From Schoenoplectus triqueter (lineage: Eukaryota; Streptophyta; Magnoliopsida; Poales; Cyperaceae): a stretch of 35,249 nucleotides of DNA. This document shows, in pieces, positions 1 through 9,900 of this stretch (positions within the stretch are counted from its first letter, which is position 1; every line of letters starts with the position of its first letter). A program made the translations under genes and the position numbers. The notes under the pieces are model-generated. The model had not been told where the DNA came from, ran no database searches, and was given only the letters and a program-made list of their open reading frames with translations. The stretch spans positions 1 to 35,249 of the forward strand of contig CAXKVV010002013.1 of NCBI GenBank assembly GCA_964058805.1, given 5' to 3'.

Positions 1-296
1 ACAGGATCTCTCTTTTTAGCCCGTTAACTTGTGCATTGTGGTACTAAGTCAGCACTGAATAAATAAATATTTCAATAATTGAGAAGAATAAATAGAGAAG
101 AAATTGGATATTCCTATGATAATCTTTAATTTGATCAGTACATACAAATATAACTGGGGAAGTATATTTTTTTCAGTATGGTCAACCATCATAAATTTGA
201 ATTATATAAATTATTAAGCTAGGACCAGAGTGCAAAGTTAGGTTCAGTTTTCATTGCCATGAACAGATACAAAAAAAAATCAGTTCGCATACATAC
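1..296 (-). other. Intron 3 of the LHCA6-like gene (runs off the left edge)
   Basis: The donor GTATGT, read on the minus strand, directly follows exon 3 at 296. The remaining sequence to base 1 is AT-rich. No coding stretch matching the expected first helix (RWAML region) is visible, so the next exon lies outside the window. Confidence 0.7.
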
Positions 297-1673
297 CTAA
301 TCCAAGAGGATCAAAGCCATAATCCCCTGGGAGGCTACAAAGATAAACAAAAGAAAAAATTAATGAAGTGCTAACTAAGATAACATATTCTCTAAAATAT
401 TTTATATCAACCATGATGTTTTGAACAAATGAACTCTCAAAACCGCAAGACATGGACACCGACAGAATTTTTAAAACTTCTAAAGGCGAAGAAAAACAAA
501 TCTGATATCCTTATTTAAATTGGATATATTTAACTCTCCAAAACAAATTCTAACAGAACTTACCTTCCATCAAGCCAAGGAGGAGGAGAGCTGCCAGGGA
601 ACCAAAGAGGCCTATCAGGGGGCAGTGGCTGACACACACTTGACACACCTCCTTTTGTGGCTCCTACCTTCGTTGTTATCTTGGAACAAACAATGGATAA
701 TCTTTTTGCTTGATTTCTGGCATGTGCTCTAAACAAGCTACATCACAAATTTTGGAACTGCAACTTAGTAATATGGTTAAGAATAATTTTCCTCAGAGTC
801 GGTACTATTCCAGTTTGCTCATTCGGGTACATTTGAGGTTAGAGACTAATCAGATACTCCATATATAATAGTTTTAACTTTTAACAAATTCTCAGCCAAC
901 TAAATCAATGTTTCTTCAATTGATTTCTAATGTGTGTAACAATTAATGCAGAATGGACCAAATGATGCTAAGGATCTGTAATTACCAAATTCAAGCCAAT
1001 TAAGCCATTTCATTGAAAATATATATATATATATATATATTGAGACCCCTTTCTGTTTTTCAACAAAGCACTTTTGCTGGGAATCAGGAAGCCACTAATC
1101 CAATGACGCACACACAGCTAAAGACTCTTGTATTGTATAATTACTTGATTGAACGAAATTGACAAATTGTGGTTCCAGAACTCAGCAGATATGTGAAAGA
1201 AACTGTTTAATTTATTAGCCCTGAGAAGTAATCAAAGGGAGATTTTGTTGAACATGTTCTCAGTGCAGGGGCGTTGTTTAAAACAATACATATATTACAA
1301 AAGAAGAAAATCTACAAAAAATTCTACTTACAATATTCTTCAGAGTCTAGTTTATGTATGGGTAATTATCATGCACCTTATTAGATGTTCAAACAATTGT
1401 AGACAATAACTACGATTACTGGCGTTTAGGCATGCAAGATAGTTCATGGCAACAATTTATCTATATGCCTGTACCATCGTAGCAAAATTATATTTCCTTT
1501 GAATTATACCATCGACATTCATATAAAGCAATTTCTTGATTAATATCTATTGATATAGGGCAACTGAGTTACTGAATATGGATTAAGGACAATTAGAAAA
1601 TTGTTAAACGTTGAAGCTATACGAACCTGGCATTGAGCTTAGAGACTAAACACGAGCTTAGTGCAAGCGCCAT
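297..1673 (-). CDS. LHCA6: LHCA6/LHCA2-like photosystem I chlorophyll a/b-binding protein, 5' exons (partial)
   Basis: Three minus-strand exons join in frame: 1673-1627 (ATG, 15 codons + 2 nt), 728-564 (165 nt) and 334-297 (38 nt), all with GT donors and AG acceptors. The product starts MALALSSCLVSKLNAR, a Ser-, Ala- and basic-rich sequence typical of a chloroplast transit peptide. It then reads VSSVCQPLPPDRPLWFPGSS, followed by WLDGS, and exon 3 gives LPGDYGFDPLGL, the hallmark N-terminal motif of light-harvesting proteins just before the first membrane helix. The family binds chlorophyll in the thylakoid. LHCA6 links photosystem I to the NDH complex, whereas LHCA2 is a core antenna. The VCQPLPPDRPLWFPGSS wording fits my recollection of LHCA6 better, but the paralogue call is inference. 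The three transmembrane helices and the chlorophyll ligands lie left of base 1. Splice sites and phases (2, 2, 1) are consistent, so the fragment looks functional. Confidence 0.88.
735..1620 (-). other. Intron 1 of the LHCA6-like gene
   Basis: About 0.9 kb between exon 1 (donor at 1626-1625) and exon 2 (acceptor AG at 730-729). It is AT-rich, carries a short (AT)n tract at 1021-1040 and has no recognisable transposon or coding sequence. A first intron of this size in a light-regulated gene may hold regulatory elements, but none can be shown from sequence alone. Confidence 0.7.
1019..1040. repeat. (AT)n microsatellite
   Basis: Uninterrupted AT dinucleotide run inside intron 1 of the LHCA6-like gene. 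Confidence 0.9.
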
Positions 1674-1726
1674 AGTCGTTTAAAGCACCAACTGTATAGA
1701 AAGAGGACGGGAGGGAGAAGGATTAA

Positions 1727-1806
1727 GATAAGCGCGCTTTATCTGGAAGGGGTAGCGGGGAGGTATGGCCTCTTGGATAGAGATCGAATGAGTGCTTGCC
1801 ACGTGG
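1727..1806 (-). promoter_or_regulatory. Putative light-responsive promoter elements (GATAAG/I-box and G-box)
   Basis: Upstream of the LHCA6-like ATG (1673) lie GATAAG at 1727-1732, the inverted partner CTTTATC at 1738-1744 (GATAAAG on the minus strand), and the palindromic G-box CCACGTGG at 1799-1806, about 126 to 133 bp before the start codon. Paired G-box and I-box elements are known features of light-regulated plant promoters, and the downstream gene is a light-harvesting protein. The assignment rests on motif and position only. No convincing TATA box was fixed. Confidence 0.5.
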
Positions 1807-1924
1807 ACAACAAAATTTGTTAGGCCTGCTTTCTATTGGGCGGCCCTATTGTAAGCATTTAAAGAGGCCTAGATGTTCATCGGACTAGTCACCGACGTTG
1901 TGACTTGTAACTGTGTGCTTATTA

Positions 1925-3168
1925 TCTATACTATTATATAGGGAAAATTGGGTATGTATCCATACAAACTTTGCTAATTGAATTTTTTTTATCAATTCTT
2001 TAAATTTGAAAATTTATCTATTGAAAACTCATTTTACTGGTTATTTACCCAAAACATATTATCTTCACTAAATTAATAATAAAATGAAAAGACTAAAATA
2101 CCCTTCCTCTATCCTTGCCGAATTCATTAGTCTTGGAGCTATTCCAAATTTGTATTGATACAACTACTTTTTCGAATCGTAACATATATCATTTCAAATT
2201 TAGAGAAATGAATGAAGCGAAGAATGGGAATGGCGTGGATTGAGTAGTGTTTGTCTTATCTCAAATGCGAGATGTCTACTAAATCAAATCCATATTGTTG
2301 TTATTAACGCCAAAATTTGAGGGCAATTTGTTCAAATCCAAAAAATTTGATATAAAAATGGGGCATGGATAACACAATCTATTTCTAATTTCATGAAGTT
2401 CTATGTCTGGTCCTTTAGGAGAAAATCTATCCCGCTCATCGTTTTGAATGTTACAATTTTGGATAACATAAACTTGTCATTTGAGTATAAATATTTAACT
2501 AAAGAAAATGTGCTATTAGTTGTGGATATGGATCTGTAACTGTATTAAATGTGCTATTAGCGCGGATGTTGGTAACTAACAGAAATGATAATGTAGTCTA
2601 AACTCTGCATATTGTTACCCCTTACCGCCTTAATCTCTTGTCTGAAAGGGTATTTTAGTCTTTTAATTTTTTTAATGAATTTTAATATTAATTTAGTGAA
2701 GATAATTGATGCTTTGGGTAACTAACCAGTAAAATGAATTTTTAATGGGTAAATATCCAAATTTAAAATTTTGATGGGAAATTTCCAATTAGAAAAGTTT
2801 GTATGGGTACATACCCAATTTTCTCTATTATATAAATTTGATAAGAATTGGACGGGTCCATTTTTTATCATTTCTTTTAAATTTTTTATACCCCAAAATA
2901 TCTCTCATCTAATAATTTGTATTAATTTTAATTAATCAGACGAACATGATAGCGTCCATTATTTTATATTCCTCTCCATTTATTTGCCATATAGAAGGAA
3001 AAAAATTAAAAGTTAAGAGAAATCATGTGAGATTATATCTGATATAGCATCTGTAATTGATCTTACATTTATTGATCTTTTTCATATTAAAATGACGTAT
3101 ATATTATCATGTGATATTTTTTATATCTAAATAAAAAAAATCGCTGCAACACGCAAGTACACAACTAG
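1925..3168 (+). mobile_element. Short non-autonomous Helitron, split by a nested TIR element
   Basis: The left end reads A|TCTATACTATTATATA, like plant Helitron 5' ends. The right end reads GCTGCAACACGC, then ACAACTAG|T: a small imperfect GC hairpin followed by CTAG with T outside. This gives the 5'-TC...CTRR-3' ends and A/T insertion site expected of Helitrons. Removing the nested element (1941-2825) and one target duplication copy leaves about 350 bp with no coding capacity, so the element was mobilised in trans. The hairpin is degenerate, so the call is good but not certain. Confidence 0.6.
1941..2825. mobile_element. Mutator-like (MULE/MITE) element with ~200-bp TIRs and 9-bp TSD
   Basis: The first and last roughly 200 bp are imperfect inverted copies. 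The left arm starts GGGAAAATTGGGTATGTA and the right arm, reverse-complemented, starts GAGAAAATTGGGTATGTA. They stay alignable through ACTGGTTA, TACCCAAA, TATCTTCACTAAATTAATA and AAAAGACTAAAATACCCTT. The element is flanked by perfect 9-bp duplications TATTATATA at 1932-1940 and 2826-2834. Long TIRs and a 9-bp TSD fit Mutator-like elements. The roughly 490-bp centre has no transposase ORF. It is inserted 16 bp inside the 5' end of the Helitron. Confidence 0.82.
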
Positions 3169-3171
3169 TTT

Positions 3172-4016
3172 TGGGTAATGCATCCAAACTTTCTATTTGT
3201 GATCAGTTGGTCTCGAAATTTTTTATTTTGACAAGCACCTCCTTGAACTATCAAATTTGTGATAAATTATCTCCCAATAGTTAATTAACTTATAATAATT
3301 CATTTTTAGTTGTAAAATAATAAAAATAATCTTATTTATCTATATCATTATAGTTTGAATATTTATGTTTCATATACTTTTAATTTATAAAAAATCTAAT
3401 AATTAGAGGAATCTAATTAAATAATAATATATATGTTTTATGTTATTTTTAATCATATTTTACAAAAATTATTTTTATTATTATCATAAAATAATCATAT
3501 ATAAATGAATAAAATATTTATTGTATGTAAATATGATAATTTTAAAACACCATGGGGTTAGTAATTAGTTTTTTTTTAATTTAAAAATTAATTTTGAAAA
3601 TTAAATATAAAAATAAATTTTCATTATGGATTTTAATTATTTATTGAAATACATATATAAATTAGATTATAAAAATAAAAATAAAGAAATGAGATTAAGG
3701 ATATATTATGTATTGTGGATGTTATTTAATTGGCTCTTTGTATTTTTGTGATAAAAAGTAACCAATCTAGCATAAAACCTAAGGCTCAAACTAAGCTAAA
3801 AACCTTCTAATATAATATTCAATTTATAATTTTATAAATATATAAAGTTATTTTAGTCATTTTATATTTAAAAATAAATTATTATATAGTTAATTAACTG
3901 TCGAGGAATAATTTATTATAGATTTGAGAGTTCGGGGCATTTGTCAAAATTAAAAATTCAGGAGGGGGCAACTTGTCACAAGTGAAAAGTTTGGGGGTGT
4001 GTGAATATATTACCCC
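3172..4016. mobile_element. Second long-TIR (MULE-like) element
   Basis: The left end (from GGGTAATGCATCC) and the reverse complement of the right end (from GGGGTAATATATTC) align over about 130 bp, sharing AAACTTT, TTGTGA, ATTTTGACAA, a run at TAATAAATTAT/TGATAAATTAT, and AGTTAATTAACT. The AT-rich middle has no ORF. No clear target duplication is visible, perhaps because the left end lies 3 bp from the Helitron terminus. The family assignment rests on long TIRs only. Confidence 0.6.
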
Positions 4017-4826
4017 TATGGACAGATTTGTATAGAACTGTATTATAACTATGGCATTTTTTACTTTTTTGAATACTAATAATTAATTAAAAAGGTATCA
4101 ATTCTTTTGCAAATAATTATGAAGTGCCAAGAAAATGGGGTAGTTCAGACATTTTCATTTGAGTCATCTCATGAAAATAATATGAATTAAATTGTAGAGC
4201 AATAATATCAGATTCTAAAAAAATCATTCATGATAAATCGCCCGAAACTTTTGAACTAATGACCATTACATTACCACTTTGTTATTTGTTAATTAGTTAA
4301 TATAAATCATAATTTAAAAATTAATTGGATGAGATATGTCCAAATCATCCTTGATTGTTTATGATTTATTGTTTTAAAATAAGTATTATCTACTTTAGAA
4401 ACTTAAACTACTTTCAAATAAAAATGATATAAAAGTTCGAATAATACAGAATGCTGAATTATATTTTATGTTTTTTTTATTTCACTTTATATACTTTAGT
4501 TTCGTAGAAAGATATATATTCACACAAAAAAACAAAAATTAGAAATATTTCAATATTTTAATATTGAGTACACATTCTCGATTTGAAATCATATTGAAAT
4601 GTTTAAGTTAAAAATCACAAAGAAATTCAAGCAAACATAAATTACAGAGGGGGGGGGGCACTATATCCATTTCTATATACCAAACTCATAATGTTAAATA
4701 AGATTAAGAATTAGAAGGGTAAATATTTCTTATTGATGACTATTGAAGAGAGTGTGTTTTATTATAATAAATAAAATTTTGGATGCCTCTCTAGGTCATA
4801 ATAAAAGATTAATTAAATTTCCATGA
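4017..4826. other. AT-rich intergenic stretch
   Basis: About 0.8 kb of AT-rich DNA with no ORF, splice signals or recognisable repeat, except a run of ten G at 4649-4658. Confidence 0.6.
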
Positions 4827-4834
4827 GCTCACGG

Positions 4835-5572
4835 TAGAGTATTGAAAATGAGACGGGATGGGGCAGTCCGAGTAAAACCCCTTCGGCCCACGGGTGAGCA
4901 CGGCCACGAGTGAGGATGGGTGGGGCGGGATGAGTTTGAGCGGTTCAAAACTAAAAAATTCTGATCTAACTCGTGTTGGACCCCACTGATACGACACTCA
5001 CGGGTCGGAATGGGTGGGCTAAGGGGCCGGTCCGGATGGGTCATGGTGGGTGGAGCGGCTCATTTTTTTTCCAATTTTGCAAAAAAAAAACTACCAAAAA
5101 CTCAACAAAAATCCAAAAATTCCAAAAAAAAAGTTACAAAAATTAATCATAATGTTTTATATAATTTTTTTAACTAAATCAGTTTTTATTAATACTAATT
5201 GTTTAAAAATAGAATAAAATTTAAAAAGTTCTAAATACTTCTAAAAGAATTCAGAAAAATATAAAAAATAGTCAAACCCGAAAAAAAGTTTATCATAATT
5301 TTTGAAATAATTAATTTAAACTAATTTGGTTGTATATATTTAATTATTAAAAAAATTAAATAATATTAAAAAATCGAGAGAGGAGCGGGACGGATGAGCG
5401 TAAGTCATAGATGAGAGCGGGACAGATGAGAACAGATAACGATGAGAACATAACGGATATGATGATTTCATTTTTAAAATTTTAAGATCCGACTCTTACT
5501 AAATTTGGACTTTTAACAGATCCGGATCTACAGATGGATGATGGGCACGAATTCGATTTTTTCAATTCTCTA
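4835..5572. mobile_element. Non-autonomous hAT-type element (738 bp)
   Basis: The ends are TAGAGTATTGAAAA at 4835-4848 and TTCAATTCTCTA at 5561-5572, an 11/12-bp terminal inverted repeat starting TAG as in hAT elements. The flanking octamers GCTCACGG (4827-4834) and GCTCGCAA (5573-5580) match at 5 of 8 positions and differ only by transitions, consistent with a decayed 8-bp duplication. Subterminal DNA is rich in GGGA/GGATGAG-type words against an AT-rich centre, as expected for transposase-binding repeats. There is no transposase. Open frames across the GC-rich ends are compositional artefacts. Confidence 0.68.
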
Positions 5573-5580
5573 GCTCGCAA

Positions 5581-6650
5581 CAATCATCTATGAATTCTTA
5601 GCTAACGGGGTCCGGTGATCTGATCACATTGTCTGGTCCGAAGTCAGAAAAAGTTTGAAGCAGGAGTTGATTTGAATCTCGCAATAACAAATATTAAATT
5701 TAATGAACATAACTTTAACATAAAAGGCGTTGCAATTCTTAAGAGAGAGAAAATATATTGCAGAAAATAAAGAGTAATCTTTAGAACAAACTGTTCCTTA
5801 TTTTCCCCTTATTTTGCCAAATTATCCGTAGGCTTTTACAAATATACTGAACTCATCATCTCTCCACATTGAAAATGTTTAATGCTAAAGTTGTTACTCG
5901 GATTTTATTCCGATAATATAGTTCTCAAATAAATAATTAACAATATAAAATTTTATATTATACATAATATTTTTAAATATTAAAAAATAATGATAATAAT
6001 AATAATTAATATAATAATAATAAATATAATTAAATATATATTAATATATAAATGATCATATAAAATGTTGGACTATTTCAAGAGTTAAAATTTCATCTTA
6101 ACTATATTACACACATTATTTCAAACTGACAAGGAACTCGCCCATTGTGCGGGACCCATTTATTTTTTAAAATGATTAAGTAAGTCATTGATTTTAATAT
6201 AATTAAATGATATACTTTATTTGGATATAATTTATATCTAAATTAATTAAATAAACCTTTAATTTTTGCTCGTTGTGCAAACCCTTGTATCTTGTTCGAA
6301 TGCGGCTTAATATCCTACAGGCTAAATTTTGTACCCTTCAAAATTAATGCAAAATTATGGTACTTCAACTAATGCCTTCAAGTAGGGATCGAGAGTGACA
6401 TCGACACATTGGTTAGTATAAATTTTATCTTAATTATATTATATATATTATTTTAAATGAAGAGGAGATTATATTATATATATTATTTTAAATGAAGAGG
6501 AGAGAGAAACTATTTTATATGAATTGTTGAATTTAAGTAGATGAAAAGATTTACATAAAATTAATGATATGACTGTATTAAAATTTAAGAATATGAATGT
6601 ACGATGTGTCCAAACAACAAAATTTACTCTCACTCGCTAAAGCAAAGCAA
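5581..6650. other. AT-rich intergenic region upstream of the polygalacturonase gene
   Basis: No ORF or recognised element. It contains an AAT-rich low-complexity patch (about 5985-6055) and a precise 35-bp tandem duplication at 6433-6502. The proximal promoter of the GH28 gene must overlap its right part. Confidence 0.6.
6433..6502. repeat. Perfect 35-bp tandem duplication
   Basis: Two identical 35-bp copies, 6433-6467 and 6468-6502, each ending in TTTTAAATGAAGAGGAG. Perfect identity in AT-rich intergenic DNA points to a recent slippage or repair event, about 480 bp upstream of the polygalacturonase start codon. Confidence 0.85.
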
Positions 6651-6661
6651 GATGTCATTTT

Positions 6662-6668
6662 TATATAG
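6662..6668 (+). promoter_or_regulatory. Candidate TATA box of the GH28 gene
   Basis: TATATAG lies about 315 bp upstream of the ATG at 6983. The interval is less AT-rich and pyrimidine/C-rich, including repeated CCACCT near 6783-6805, as is common in plant 5' UTRs. Position and composition are the only support. Confidence 0.3.
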
Positions 6669-6982
6669 TATGGGGGAGATTTCATACTTTTGATATTTCT
6701 AATTTTGTAAGGCTATAACTGAAGCGAACTGCCAAAACATGTAGCAGGTCTCTCGAGTCGTCTACCTTCAACCGTTCCACGCCCCCACCTCCACCTCCAC
6801 CTCACTCCAGGTTCCGCTGTCTTTTGAAACCCACAACGATTGCAATTCCCTGTTTTATCCCTCCCATGGCCGACATCACCTTCAAGTTAAATCACTCACA
6901 TACAGCTACTACAACCAAGTACCAACCAACCTCCTCCACATCTCTCCTGCTACCCCGCCTCTAACTGATCCACCAAAGAAAA

Positions 6983-9900
6983 ATGCTAGATACAACACGA
7001 TTCAGCCGCCGCCGCGTTGTCCCCGTCGTCGTCGCTCTCTGGATCGTCGGGTTCGCACTGATCTATCTCTGGCAGAACAACTCGTTGACACCGATCCAGT
7101 TGTTCGTGCGGGCCCCACCGCCGCCAAGTCAACCCGTTCCTAGAGGGTACAGAGCCACGGTGTACAATCTGACAGACTTCGGCGCTGTTGGGGATGGGAA
7201 GACTGTAAATACAGAGGCGTTTGAGAGGGCAATTGCGGCAATTAAAGTTTATGAGGACAAAGGAGGGGGGCAGCTCAATGTGCAGGCGGGGCTGTGGCTC
7301 ACTGCTCCTTTCAATCTGACGAGTCGTATGACTCTGTTCCTTGAAGAAGGCGCAGTGATTTTGGGGATTCAGGTCAGTGGAATTAGCATCCGGTGCTTAA
7401 TTATTAATTAAGCTCCTTATTTATTAAAAAGACTATGTCTTTCATGCTGGAGATCAAAATTTATACTCTATCATCTACTCCATATAGAAGGCAAATAAAA
7501 GGCTCTTAATTATTAATTTATATATATACACACTGACCTGGGGTCCGTATCCTCTGAGGTAACTCAAAAAAAATTTATTTGGGAGGGTGCTTTGAACTGG
7601 GAAACATGGCCCCATGTTAATATTGGTAATGTGCTTTTGTATTCCAATGGACAGTGGTACATATTAAAATTTGAAGGTTATACAACAACACAAAATAACC
7701 TTCTGATTTGGAAGTCCTGAAATAAGCAAATGGATTGGAAGTTCCGGAAATAGATGTTTTAGCAAGAAACTGGGAATTGGGTTCTCATTACCAGTTTCTG
7801 ATCATGAATGGTTTTTATTATGATTGTTAGTGCAGTGACTAATGATGGGTCGGTTGTTGGCTCGTGACAGAGTATAGACTATAAGCAGGGTCTTTTGCTA
7901 TTCTTCTTGTCACAAGCCTATTTAGTTTTGAAAACCCCATACTTAGTGTTACTGTGCAAAAAAGAGGCCTCTCTGTTTTATGCTTTGCAAATTTGGATTC
8001 GGGACCATATTGGTTAACTCGTGGTATTTTTAAGGAACATTAGTCAAATAGTGTCAAATTGGGAGAAAATGAGGTAATGAGGTCCTACTGAGGCTTAATT
8101 GTCAAAACTGAGATTTTTCTGAGATTTAATTGGGTATTGGAATTGAACAATTGTTCATCAGAGCAAAACAAATGGATTTAAAATGACCATAGTTTTTTAA
8201 ACATTTTATACATAAAGTTCTTTCTGTATAACGAACATCAAACTGTAAATTTTGTGACTGTTCTGTCAGATCATTCAACACTGTCAGGTTTTAGCTTCAC
8301 TAGTTTGTACATGTATTAAATTGCAGATTTACAGTGTTGTTGCTATGTTAGGTTAATTACATTGTAATCACCAAATGTTAATTGTAGCGAGGCTATCTTT
8401 CTAATTTAGGATGAGAGGTATTGGCCAATAATGCCTCCGCTGCCATCATATGGTTTAGGGAGGGAGCATGCTGGACCAAGATATGGGAGCCTTATTCATG
8501 GTCAACATTTAAAAGATGTTATTGTAACAGGTATTTACTACCTTACCTTTCTCCATTGTTTTTGTGAGGTTTTTCTGCTCGGACGATACAGTACTAGTTT
8601 ATAGATAAGATTAAATGGAAACTGCTGACTTGACTGACTTCCATGAGGATGGTGTAATTGTGGCCGGCATGGTGGAATGAAGTTTCTCCACAAATTTCTT
8701 TAAGAACAATCACTATGTGTTGCAAGGAAAACAATATTTTCAGTTAATCAAAATTTTTACATGGCTCAATGGATAGGTTTCTTGGATGGAAAAGCTGTAA
8801 AAGAAAAGAAAAATGATTAGTAAGAACATTTTCTGAAGAGTAATTTTGAGGAAATCGGACAATAATTTGTGATACAAAACATATCCTCTAAAGTTAGGAA
8901 TTTCGTATTTTCAGTCGCAAAGTTCCAAATCATTAGCCACCTGAAAACAATCTATTTCTTTTCGGGAGTGTATCAAGTGTTACTACAGCAGTAGTTCCAA
9001 TTATAGTTGAGAATATAGTTGCAGTCTACAATTAAACAGCTAAATGGAATTAAGCTAGCAAGTGCACTTTATTCTTCTTAGACTAATTTCCCGTCTGGGC
9101 CGTGTCTCAGCCCCAGTGTGGCTGATCATCCGAAAAGATTATGTAATATTCTTCCCTTTGAGTCTTTCAATTCCATATGTTCAACTAAAGAACAACTACA
9201 AAGAGTCAAAATTCCAATGACAAGTTAAAACCACCGGTAAATCTAGGAAATCTGGTAAATAAATGCTTAAATACCAGAGTTTGAAATGCAACCCGTATAG
9301 GTAATTCTTTCACTCAAAGTGTGGAACGAGTAATTCGTTAGTCAAATCAACAATCTCTTCATTTGAAGATCCATCCATCAATCTAAAAGGGGAGTCACCC
9401 ACTTCAATCTGTCTGGGGAATCTATCAGGGAAATTCTATACAATTCTATTCTCTTCGGGTCCGTTTGGCAAATCAAGGAATAGCTTTGGAAGAGTGGTAA
9501 TTTTGGAAGAGTGATAGAATAGTATTTTTTTTGGAAGAGTGGTAGAAGAGTGGTATTCTTGACTATTTGGAAGAGAGAAAATATCGTTTGGCAGTTGTTA
9601 CTCAGAATAGTTAAAATATGAATAATTATGATACTAATAATGATGATGATAATAATAATAATAGTAAATTAATAATAATAATAGTAAAATAATAATCATA
9701 ATAGTAAGATAATAATAATAAAGTAATAAAAAATAATCATAATAAATAATAATATTATAATAGTAATATAATAAAAATATAAACATAATCATAATATAGC
9801 AATATAATAATAAAATATTATAATTACAATCATAATAATAATATAATAATAATAATAAGTAATCATAATTTTAATAATATAATCATAATATAATAATCAT

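Noticed and set aside
520..732. Plus-strand open frame of 70 codons
   Set aside because: It is the antisense shadow of exon 2 of the LHCA6-like gene, whose minus-strand reading has family motifs and matched splice sites.
4809..5044. Overlapping minus-strand open frames rich in Pro, Ser and Arg
   Set aside because: They lie in the GC-rich subterminal repeat of a hAT-type element. Two frames open at once and the biased composition indicate repeat artefact, not protein.
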